Shown: piece by piece, positions 57,729 to 64,000 of the stretch | How the letters are laid out: every line of letters begins with the position of its first letter | How positions within the stretch are numbered: position 1 is the first letter of the stretch | Assembly: GCA_003215795.1 (NCBI GenBank) | Contig: QCJV01000002.1 | Span: forward strand, 57,945-121,944 | DNA length: 64,000 nt | From: Prochlorococcus sp. AG-409-F19 | GTDB taxonomy: Bacteria; Cyanobacteriota; Cyanobacteriia; PCC-6307; Cyanobiaceae | Reading direction: 5' to 3' | The notes under the pieces: model-generated | The model's database searches: none | Seen by the model: the letters and a program-made list of their open reading frames with translations, nothing else | Told to the model about the DNA's origin: nothing | Position numbers and translations under genes: made by a program

Positions 57729-57761
57729 TACGAGTAAATTAAAAGCAAGTAATTATCTAGA

Positions 57762-58916
57762 ATGTTCACTACTCTAAAAATAGTTTTCATTGCAGTAGTG
57801 GATACAGGCTTGGATCTCGAAATAAGTTTCAATCATCTTCTGCAAGGTATTGGTCTACCTTCAAGCATTGCGCACCTTCTGTGGTTGCCACTCCCAATGC
57901 TTCTAGTTCTCACAGCTTCTCTAATAGGAGTTCTAGTGACAGTATGGCTTGAGAGAAAGATTTCTGCGGCAGCTCAACAAAGGATTGGGCCAGAATATGC
58001 AGGTGCCTTAGGCATTCTTCAGCCAGTTGCAGATGGATTAAAACTACTAGTCAAGGAAGATATCATTCCTAAAAAAGCAGATAGTCTGCTTTTTACACTG
58101 GGTCCTATTTTGGTTTTAATTCCAGTGATCCTTTCTTGGCTAATTGTTCCCTTTGGCCAAAATTTGTTGATTAGCAATGTAGGTATCGGAATTTTTTTAT
58201 GGATTGCATTAAGTAGTATTCAGCCAATTGGACTTTTAATGAGTGGATATGCTTCGAATAATAAATATTCCCTCCTAGGAGGTCTCAGGGCCGCAGCGCA
58301 ATCAATCAGTTATGAGATTCCTCTTGCCTTAGCTGTATTGGCAGTAGTTATGATGAGTAATTCTCTAAGTACAGTTGATATTGTTAATCAACAAAATACT
58401 GCCGGCTTATTAAGTTGGAATATCTTTAGGCAACCTGTTGGTTTTTTAATTTTCTGGATATGCGCTCTTGCTGAATGTGAGAGACTCCCATTTGATCTTC
58501 CAGAAGCAGAGGAAGAACTAGTTGCTGGGTATCAGACTGAATATGCAGGAATGAAATTTGCTCTTTTTTATTTAGGGAGCTACATAAATTTAATTTTATC
58601 TTCTTTATTAGTCTCAGTTCTTTACCTTGGAGGCTGGGGCTTCCCAATCCCTATAGACCTAATTACCCATTCTTTAGGCCAATCACCTAATGCACCAGTT
58701 ATTCAAATCATTGCTGCAACGATAGGAATAATAATGACAGTATTCAAAACTTACTTATTGGTCTTCTTAGCAATATTACTTAGATGGACAACACCAAGAG
58801 TGAGAATAGATCAATTGCTTGATCTTGGGTGGAAATTCTTACTTCCGATTTCTCTCGTCAATTTACTATTTACTGCTGCTTTAAAACTAGCCTTTCCTAT
58901 TGCATTTGGTGGCTAA
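57762..58916 (+). CDS. ndhA: NAD(P)H-quinone oxidoreductase subunit 1
   Basis: A 384-residue membrane subunit of NDH-1 (NuoH homologue) at the quinone-binding junction. Eight or so helices are visible. Hallmarks: [104 protein letters not shown]. It is the first gene of the ndhA-I-G-E cluster and follows gltA by 33 bp. Confidence 0.97.
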   Translation: MFTTLKIVFIAVVDTGLDLEISFNHLLQGIGLPSSIAHLLWLPLPMLLVLTASLIGVLVTVWLERKISAAAQQRIGPEYAGALGILQPVADGLKLLVKEDIIPKKADSLLFTLGPILVLIPVILSWLIVPFGQNLLISNVGIGIFLWIALSSIQPIGLLMSGYASNNKYSLLGGLRAAAQSISYEIPLALAVLAVVMMSNSLSTVDIVNQQNTAGLLSWNIFRQPVGFLIFWICALAECERLPFDLPEAEEELVAGYQTEYAGMKFALFYLGSYINLILSSLLVSVLYLGGWGFPIPIDLITHSLGQSPNAPVIQIIAATIGIIMTVFKTYLLVFLAILLRWTTPRVRIDQLLDLGWKFLLPISLVNLLFTAALKLAFPIAFGG

Positions 58917-59039
58917 AAGAAAACCTAAGGAATTAGCAATTGAAAACAATTTGCATTTTTAAATATAAAGGCACTTATTTCTATAGAAACCCCTGTAAGA
59001 TTTGATTATGAGGTTCATCAAATAATTAAATAAATTCCA

Positions 59040-59657
59040 ATGGTTACTTTTTTTCAGAAAGCAGCAGAATATGCACAAGATGCGATAAGTGCAGGCAAAT
59101 ACCTTTTACAAGGCTTAGCAGTTACCTTTGACCATATGCGTAGACGACCAATTACGGTCCAATATCCATACGAAAAACTAATTCCTTCAGAAAGATATCG
59201 AGGACGAATACACTATGAGTTTGACAAGTGTATTGCATGTGAAGTTTGTGTAAGAGTTTGCCCAATTAATTTACCAGTCGTCGACTGGGTCATGAATAAA
59301 GAAACAAAAAAGAAAGAGCTCAGGAATTATTCCATTGATTTCGGAGTATGTATATTTTGTGGAAATTGTGTTGAATATTGCCCCACAAATTGCCTTTCCA
59401 TGACTGAAGAATATGAACTTGCAGCGTTTGATCGTCATAATTTGAATTTTGATAATGTAGCTCTAGGGAGACTACCTACAAACGTAACTACGGACCCTTC
59501 TGTCATAGCTTTAAAAGAATTAGCTTATCTTCCTCAAGGTGTAATGGATCCCCATGAATTAGAAAAAGATAGCTCCAGAGCAGGCAAGTTACCTTCTGAA
59601 GTACTAATAAAAACTATTGACAATGATACAGCGTCAATTGGAGAGAAAACACAATGA
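59040..59657 (+). CDS. ndhI: NAD(P)H-quinone oxidoreductase subunit I
   Basis: A 205-residue NDH-1 subunit with two [4Fe-4S] clusters. The binding motifs are [16 protein letters not shown] and [16 protein letters not shown]. It forms part of the peripheral arm that receives electrons from ferredoxin in photosynthetic NDH-1. The gap to ndhA is 123 bp, unusually long for this cluster. Its stop overlaps the ndhG ATG by 4 bp. Confidence 0.97.
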   Translation: MVTFFQKAAEYAQDAISAGKYLLQGLAVTFDHMRRRPITVQYPYEKLIPSERYRGRIHYEFDKCIACEVCVRVCPINLPVVDWVMNKETKKKELRNYSIDFGVCIFCGNCVEYCPTNCLSMTEEYELAAFDRHNLNFDNVALGRLPTNVTTDPSVIALKELAYLPQGVMDPHELEKDSSRAGKLPSEVLIKTIDNDTASIGEKTQ

Positions 59658-60256
59658 CTATCTCGACTAGTACAGAGTTAATTTGCTTCTTAATTCTTTC
59701 CAGCGTCATTGTTAGTGGTGGACTTGGAGTTGTATTAATTGAAAATATAGTTTACTCGGCTTTTCTACTTGGTGGTGTCTTCATGTCCGTGGCTGGATTA
59801 TATTTACTTTTGAATGCCAGTTTTGTTGCAGCAGCCCAAGTTTTAGTTTATGTAGGTGCCGTGAATGTTCTAATACTCTTTGCAATAATGTTAGTAAATA
59901 AAAAGGAAGTAATGAAACCTATAAAAGGTTTAAAACTGAGAAAGTTCTTCTCTGGATGTGTTTGTGCAGGACTTCTTGCTCTCTTATTTAGGGTAAACAT
60001 AATAACAAATTGGGCAACTCCAGGACCTCAGGCTATAGGAGAAATAGCAACCGAGCGAATTGGTGAGCACTTATTCACTGATTACCTTCTACCTTTTGAA
60101 TTAGCATCAGTACTTTTACTAATGGCTATGATTGGTGCAATAGTATTAGCTAGAAGAGATGTTATATCAATTGAGTTAGAAACGACTAAATCAATTCAAG
60201 AAAATATTATTAATAATTCTACGGATAATGTCCTACTTAATCAATCAAATGATTGA
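59654..60256 (+). CDS. ndhG: NAD(P)H-quinone oxidoreductase subunit 6
   Basis: A 200-residue membrane subunit (NuoJ homologue) with five helices, including [58 protein letters not shown] and [22 protein letters not shown]. The C-terminal tail after [13 protein letters not shown] is hydrophilic. The last nine codons and the stop form the left part of a long perfect inverted repeat listed separately. Confidence 0.97.
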   Translation: MTISTSTELICFLILSSVIVSGGLGVVLIENIVYSAFLLGGVFMSVAGLYLLLNASFVAAAQVLVYVGAVNVLILFAIMLVNKKEVMKPIKGLKLRKFFSGCVCAGLLALLFRVNIITNWATPGPQAIGEIATERIGEHLFTDYLLPFELASVLLLMAMIGAIVLARRDVISIELETTKSIQENIINNSTDNVLLNQSND

Positions 60257-60272
60257 TTAAGTAGGACATTAT
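60225..60272. repeat. 23-bp perfect inverted repeat spanning the ndhG stop codon
   Basis: ATAATGTCCTACTTAATCAATCA (60225-60247) is followed, after AA, by its exact complement TGATTGATTAAGTAGGACATTAT (60250-60272). The ndhG TGA lies within the right arm. No T-run follows. In RNA this would be a very stable stem between ndhG and ndhE, with ndhE starting 20 bp later. Confidence 0.95.
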
Positions 60273-60292
60273 TTAAACCAAGCTCTAGTAAG

Positions 60293-60619
60293 ATGTTTAA
60301 CTCTCAAGAATTAATACCTCTAAACGCATATTTATTAATTGCATCAATACTTTTTTGCATAGGTGTATGGGGTTTAATTAATAGTCGCAATGCAGTCCGA
60401 GTCCTAATGAGCATTGAACTAATGTTAAATGCAGTGAATATAAACTTAATGGCCTTTTCATCTTATATTGATGGAAATCTAATAAGAGGTCAAGTTTTCA
60501 CTGTATTTGTTATTACTGTCGCAGCTGCTGAAGCAGCTGTTGGGTTAGCAATTTTACTTTCTCTATATAGAAATAGAACTACAGTTGATATGGAAAGTTT
60601 CAACCTGCTCAAATGGTAA
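60293..60619 (+). CDS. ndhE: NAD(P)H-quinone oxidoreductase subunit 4L
   Basis: A 108-residue, three-helix NDH-1 subunit (NuoK homologue). Typical phrases: [44 protein letters not shown], and [28 protein letters not shown], with the conserved membrane Glu residues in MSIELML and AAAEAAVG. It closes the ndhA-I-G-E cluster. nadK begins 9 bp downstream. Confidence 0.97.
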   Translation: MFNSQELIPLNAYLLIASILFCIGVWGLINSRNAVRVLMSIELMLNAVNINLMAFSSYIDGNLIRGQVFTVFVITVAAAEAAVGLAILLSLYRNRTTVDMESFNLLKW

Positions 60620-60628
60620 CTATAAAAA

Positions 60629-61561
60629 ATGAATATTGATTTAGTATGGATAATATATAAATCAAACAGCCAACCTGCAGAACAAGAAGCTCTTTCATGC
60701 TCTAACTATCTACAATCTTTAGGTGTGAAAGTTACTGCTGTGGAAAGCAGTTTAGAATCCAATCCATTTCCAATTCTTCTAAAAGAAGCAACCCAACTCC
60801 CGAACTTAGCAGTTGTTCTTGGTGGAGATGGAACAGTGCTTGGAGCAGCAAGACATCTTTCTAGACACAAAATACCTATTTTAAGTTTCAATGTTGGAGG
60901 TAATTTGGGGTTCCTTACACATGACCGGCAATTATTAAAAGATAAAAAACTTTGGGACAAGCTGGAAAAAGATCAATATGCACTTCAAAGTAGAATGATG
61001 CTTCAAGGACAGTTAGAAGTAAATAAAAATATTGATCCTGAAAACAAAAAAGAAGATTTATTTTGGGCATTAAATGATATTTATTTTCATTCCTATAGAG
61101 ATGAAGTCTCACCAACCTGCTCACTTCAACTAGAAATTGATGGAGAAGCTGTAGATATATACAAAGGTGATGGTTTGATCTTATCTACCCCAACCGGTTC
61201 AACCGCCTATGCAATGGGTGCGGGAGGGCCCATTCTTCATCCGGGTGTTGAAGCAATTGTTGTTAGCCCAATATGCCCCATGAGCTTATCAAGCAGAACT
61301 ATTGTTGTTCCAGCTGGGTCTACCCTAATAATTAAACCCCTTGGGAGCAAAAACCGTAAAGTCAAAATTTGGCAAGACGGTGTTGGAAAATCACTTATTC
61401 AAGAAGGTGAAAGATGTTTAATTCAAAAAGCAAGGCATAGTGCCTTACTGATCCTTCTAGAACAAAGCTCCTCCTACTTCAGAACACTCGCACAAAAACT
61501 TCATTGGGCAGGCAGCTTAGTCAATGACTCAATAGAACAAAGTAGGCACAATGGCTTTTGA
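60629..61561 (+). CDS. nadK: NAD kinase
   Basis: A 310-residue kinase making NADP from NAD. Motifs: LAVVLGGDGTVLGAARHLS (GGDG), PILSFNVGGNLGFLTH, GDGLILSTPTGSTAYAMGAGGPILHPGVEAIVVSPICP. It follows ndhE by 9 bp and overlaps the CYTH gene by 11 bp, suggesting one long transcript from ndhA. Cyanobacteria often have two NAD kinases; which one this is cannot be told from the window. Confidence 0.95.
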   Translation: MNIDLVWIIYKSNSQPAEQEALSCSNYLQSLGVKVTAVESSLESNPFPILLKEATQLPNLAVVLGGDGTVLGAARHLSRHKIPILSFNVGGNLGFLTHDRQLLKDKKLWDKLEKDQYALQSRMMLQGQLEVNKNIDPENKKEDLFWALNDIYFHSYRDEVSPTCSLQLEIDGEAVDIYKGDGLILSTPTGSTAYAMGAGGPILHPGVEAIVVSPICPMSLSSRTIVVPAGSTLIIKPLGSKNRKVKIWQDGVGKSLIQEGERCLIQKARHSALLILLEQSSSYFRTLAQKLHWAGSLVNDSIEQSRHNGF

Positions 61562-62051
61562 AATAGAAAGACGTTTCATGATCCAAGGGGAAGGATGGAA
61601 AGTCTTTGCTAAAGAAATGCAAAAATTTCATCAAGCTTATTTATCAACAAATTTTGACGAATGGATCATAAGAACGAGAATCATAAATAACAAGAAATCT
61701 GAACTCACTTTCAAGAAATCTTCAGAGCTAATGATTAGCCATGAATTTGAATACCCTATTCCATTACAAGACGCCCTCTGTTTATGGGATCTAAGCACAA
61801 AAAAACTAATCAAACATAGATATATACTTGATTTTAGGCCCGGAGACTGGGTTGTTGACTGTTTTATGGGTGACAACTACCCATTAGCCCTAGCTGAAGT
61901 CGAATTATCTTCAAAAACGGAAGTTATAGAAAAGCCTAGCTGGTGCGGTGAAGAAATTACTGGAATTAAAAAATTAAGCAATGCCTCACTTGCGCAAATA
62001 CCTATTTCTGATTGGTCTCCAAAAGAACTCCAATACTTCAATCTCAAATAA
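61551..62051 (+). CDS. CYTH-domain protein (triphosphatase/adenylate-cyclase-like)
   Basis: A 166-residue CYTH tunnel protein. The N-terminal signature is FEIERRFMI: the family ExExK appears as E-I-E-R-R, with Arg for the last Lys. Downstream basic and acidic strands are IIRTRIINN, SELTFKKSSE, HEFEYPI, KHRYILDF, WVVDCFMGDNYPLALAEVELSSK. Many bacterial members hydrolyse inorganic triphosphate. The Lys-to-Arg change could alter activity. It overlaps nadK by 11 bp. Confidence 0.88.
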   Translation: MAFEIERRFMIQGEGWKVFAKEMQKFHQAYLSTNFDEWIIRTRIINNKKSELTFKKSSELMISHEFEYPIPLQDALCLWDLSTKKLIKHRYILDFRPGDWVVDCFMGDNYPLALAEVELSSKTEVIEKPSWCGEEITGIKKLSNASLAQIPISDWSPKELQYFNLK

Positions 62052-62217
62052 ATAAACAATCACCATAAAAATTCCAGATTAGCTTGAGATTTAATTGACG
62101 AAATTCTGCTCTTCAGATGGTCAGATAGTGAACTTTATTTGGCTTATGCCGAGCTCTCAGAAATTTCCTCTGCTGAATCCTTCTAATCAATCTAATAGGT
62201 TCTAAGCCCAATGCACG

Positions 62218-62511
62218 CTAACCATCGGTTGCGGGAGGCTCGTCATCAGGCAAAGAACAACAATTAAATCCATCCCGACAAATTTTCCCATGATCCATAG
62301 CCCAATTTAATAGGGCAACTCGATTTTTAGAGCCTGTTTTAGTAAACATATTGCTCACGTGATTATCTACAGTACGTTTACTGATCGTTAATTTTTGAGC
62401 TATCTCTTGATTAGTTAGCCCATCAGCAACAAGTTCAATAATCTCCATCTCTCTTGCAGAAAGGGACATTTGAACAGAATTGGAGAAATCTCCTGAAAAC
62501 ATGCCCTCCAT
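62218..62511 (-). CDS. Small LuxR-type regulator, PedR-like
   Basis: A 97-residue stand-alone LuxR HTH protein without a receiver domain: LSAREMEIIELVADGLTNQEIAQKLTISKRTVDNHVSNMFTKTGSKNRVALLNWAMDHGKIC. The C-terminal tail CRDGFNCCSLPDDEPP contains three Cys. Size and layout match cyanobacterial PedR (ssl0564 type), whose activity depends on photosynthetic electron transport through thioredoxin and a conserved Cys. Redox control is therefore a reasonable inference. It is divergent from the MTHFR gene with a 38 bp gap. Confidence 0.85.
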   Translation of the reverse strand: MEGMFSGDFSNSVQMSLSAREMEIIELVADGLTNQEIAQKLTISKRTVDNHVSNMFTKTGSKNRVALLNWAMDHGKICRDGFNCCSLPDDEPPATDG

Positions 62512-62549
62512 CGCAACTGATCTAATTCATATTACGCAAGCTAGGGTCA

Positions 62550-63464
62550 TTGATAAGTAATAGTAATTATCTAATAAGAAACTTGAATTCCATTCTTCAA
62601 AAATCTCTTCACTCAAGTGAAGTCACAATCACGGCAGAAGTCATGCCCCCACGAGGAGGAGATGCCTCAAAGGCCCTTTCTAATGCAAGGCATTTAAGAG
62701 GAAAAGTTCACGCCATTAATGTTACCGATGGAAGCAGAGCAATCATGAGGATGAGTAGTCTTGCAGTTTGTAAATTACTTTTAGAACAAAAAATAGAACC
62801 TATTCTACAAATCACTTGTAGAGATAAAAATCGAATTGGTCTTCAAGCGGAAATTCTAGGGGCAAATGCTTTAGGAATTAAAAATGTTTTATGCCTTACC
62901 GGTGATCCAGTACGTGTGGGCGACCAACCTAATGCAAGGCCAGTACATGATTACGAATCAGTTCAGCTTCTAAAACAAATCTCTGCACTTAATAGAGGAG
63001 AAGATCCTGTTGCTGGATTTCTTGAAAATGGTCCAACAAAACTATTTCCTGGAGCAGCAGCAGATCCTAATTCTAAAAATTTCAATAGCCTCAGGAAGAG
63101 GCTAGAAAGAAAGAAGCTTAGCGGAGCTAAGTTTTTACAAACGCAAATGGTAATGGATCCAAAAATACTTGAAAGATTTTGTAAAGAAATTGCGGACCCT
63201 CTTGAACTTCCTACGTTAGCGGGTGTCTTTTTATTGAAATCTGCCAAAAACGCTCATTTTATTAACAAGGTTGTTCCAGGCGCATCTATACCAGAGGAAA
63301 TCTTAAATAGGCTCGATACAGCTGAAGATCCTTATTTAGAAGGAATATCAATTGCTGCAGAGCAAATTAAAAGCTTTACAGGAATAGCCAAAGGAGTCCA
63401 CATTATGGCAATAAAAGCAGAGGCTAAGATCCCACAAATACTTGAGCTAGCAAACATACATTAA
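62550..63464 (+). CDS. metF: Methylenetetrahydrofolate reductase
   Basis: A 304-residue flavin-fold protein of the MTHFR family that supplies 5-methyl-THF for methionine synthesis. Motifs: VTITAEVMPPRGGDASKALSNARHLRGKVHAINVTDGSRAIMRMSSLAVC, PILQITCRDKNRIGLQAEILGANALGIKNVLCLTGDPVR, and AKFLQTQMVMD. The start is uncertain: no ATG lies before the core, so TTG at 62550 or TTG at 62583 (LNSILQKSL) are both possible. It converges with the next gene, overlapping by 4 bp. Confidence 0.9.
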   Translation: MISNSNYLIRNLNSILQKSLHSSEVTITAEVMPPRGGDASKALSNARHLRGKVHAINVTDGSRAIMRMSSLAVCKLLLEQKIEPILQITCRDKNRIGLQAEILGANALGIKNVLCLTGDPVRVGDQPNARPVHDYESVQLLKQISALNRGEDPVAGFLENGPTKLFPGAAADPNSKNFNSLRKRLERKKLSGAKFLQTQMVMDPKILERFCKEIADPLELPTLAGVFLLKSAKNAHFINKVVPGASIPEEILNRLDTAEDPYLEGISIAAEQIKSFTGIAKGVHIMAIKAEAKIPQILELANIH

Positions 63465-64000
63465 TTAACCGTTCCAATAAGATCAGTCCCTAACAATTCC
63501 GCCATAGCCTTCTGCTGTGGGGATGGTTGCCCTAGATCTTGTCTTCGAGAATCTGTAATCAACCAATCAAGAGCTGCATCTTGTAAATCTAAATGGTCAC
63601 CATTTTTGTCAACGCAATATCTACCAAAAACTAGTTTTTCTAAAAGTTGCACACCTGGCCCAATACGGGAATAGTCAAAAATTATTGAATTGTCAATTGT
63701 TGCTCCTTCGCAAATATAACAACTTGGGCCAATCATTGAAGGACCAACAATTGTTGCTCCATCTTCAATGCAAGTCATGCCTCCTACATAAATAGGTCCA
63801 GTAACATTAATCTTATCCCAATTAGCGGAAACATTTAGTCCAGTAAAGATGCCAGGCCTAATTTCCTTTCCAGGTATTTCAATTTGTCTAACTTCCCCAA
63901 GTAAAACATTTCGAATCGCACTCCAATAATCTGGAACTTTACCTATATCGACCCATTCAAAATCCATTGATAATGCAAAGAAAGGTGCTCCTATCTCTAC
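63461..64000 (-). CDS. NDP-sugar synthase (mannose-1-phosphate guanylyltransferase-like), C-terminal part
   Basis: The minus strand is open from the right window edge to a stop at 63461, giving the last 179 residues. It begins VEIGAPFFALSMDFEWVDIGKVPDYWSAIRNVLLG, the end of the nucleotidyltransferase domain (WxDIGxxxDY). A left-handed beta-helix follows, with hexapeptide-like repeats ITGPIYVG-, ATIVGPSMIGPSCYI and ATIDNSIIFDYSRIGPG. This two-domain layout fits sugar-1-phosphate nucleotidyltransferases such as mannose-1-phosphate guanylyltransferase; the sugar is not fixed by this part. The track ORF start at 63967 is internal. Confidence 0.85.
   Translation of the reverse strand, partial: VEIGAPFFALSMDFEWVDIGKVPDYWSAIRNVLLGEVRQIEIPGKEIRPGIFTGLNVSANWDKINVTGPIYVGGMTCIEDGATIVGPSMIGPSCYICEGATIDNSIIFDYSRIGPGVQLLEKLVFGRYCVDKNGDHLDLQDAALDWLITDSRRQDLGQPSPQQKAMAELLGTDLIGTVN

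Noticed and set aside
58917-59039. Gap between ndhA and ndhI searched for a tRNA or micro-ORF
   Set aside because: No cloverleaf, no TTCGANTC-type T-arm and no coding-like frame found.

Overview
The window is an AT-rich, gene-dense chromosomal segment of a marine picocyanobacterium, almost certainly Prochlorococcus. A low-light type such as the SS120/MIT9211 group is plausible from base composition and gene content, but that is inference. The main evidence is cyanobacterial: chlorophyll synthesis (hemB of the Asp-rich Mg type, chlM), the NDH-1 subunits (ndhH, ndhA-I-G-E), phylloquinone synthesis (menF, menA, menC, menE, menI), the bicarbonate-uptake genes sbtA/sbtB with a SulP transporter, and a small PedR-like LuxR regulator. 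I see no tRNA, rRNA, CRISPR array, insertion sequence or prophage. Almost all of it is ordinary core genome.

Layout. 1-2.3 kb (minus): a VOC-family protein cut by the window edge, hemB and a DnaJ-like protein. 2.3-5.4 kb (plus): a carbon-uptake cluster of SulP transporter, SbtA and its PII-like partner SbtB. 5.4-6.4 kb (minus): a thioredoxin-reductase-like flavoprotein that has lost its NADPH-binding motifs. 6.4-7.0 kb: the only sizeable non-coding stretch, holding a decayed reading frame, a 44-residue membrane micro-ORF and two tandem hairpins. 7.0-13.7 kb: a small conserved protein coupled to an ABC1 kinase, enolase, glyoxalase I and a ClpB-type disaggregase. 13.8-17.3 kb: secE-nusG-rplK-rplA-rplJ-rplL with an L10 leader RNA and a clear terminator. 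17.3-25.4 kb: rnhA, pyrD, a CobD-like aminotransferase, murG, a secreted hypothetical protein, pgk, a ribosome-assembly GTPase and a pseudouridine synthase. 25.4-35.4 kb: a fused peptide-type ABC ATPase, bifunctional RelA/SpoT, a DUF2062 protein, mnmE, nadC, argS and hisC.

35.4-39.1 kb (minus) is a tightly packed string read as prfB, DUF3285, ybeY, dgkA, trpG and a degenerate metallo-beta-lactamase-fold protein. prfB carries the classical programmed +1 frameshift (CTT TGA C), so the ORF track misses its first 25 codons. 39.2-45.5 kb: glutaredoxin, glutathione synthetase and the phylloquinone genes. 45.5-54.8 kb: ndhH, rsmH, a cysteine desulfurase, a NarL-type response regulator, chlM, nagA, purE, cysC, a SUI1 factor, trpB and a rhodanese. 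54.9-64 kb: a DUF3352 protein, citrate synthase, ndhA-I-G-E with a 23-bp perfect inverted repeat at the ndhG/ndhE junction, NAD kinase, a CYTH protein, the PedR-like regulator, a methylenetetrahydrofolate reductase and the C-terminal part of a sugar nucleotidyltransferase.

I found no obvious new multi-gene system. The items most worth a second look are the NADPH-motif-less thioredoxin reductase, the prfB frameshift, the small intergenic locus at 6.4-7.0 kb, the exported MBL-fold protein that has lost its metal ligands, and the long hairpin between ndhG and ndhE.
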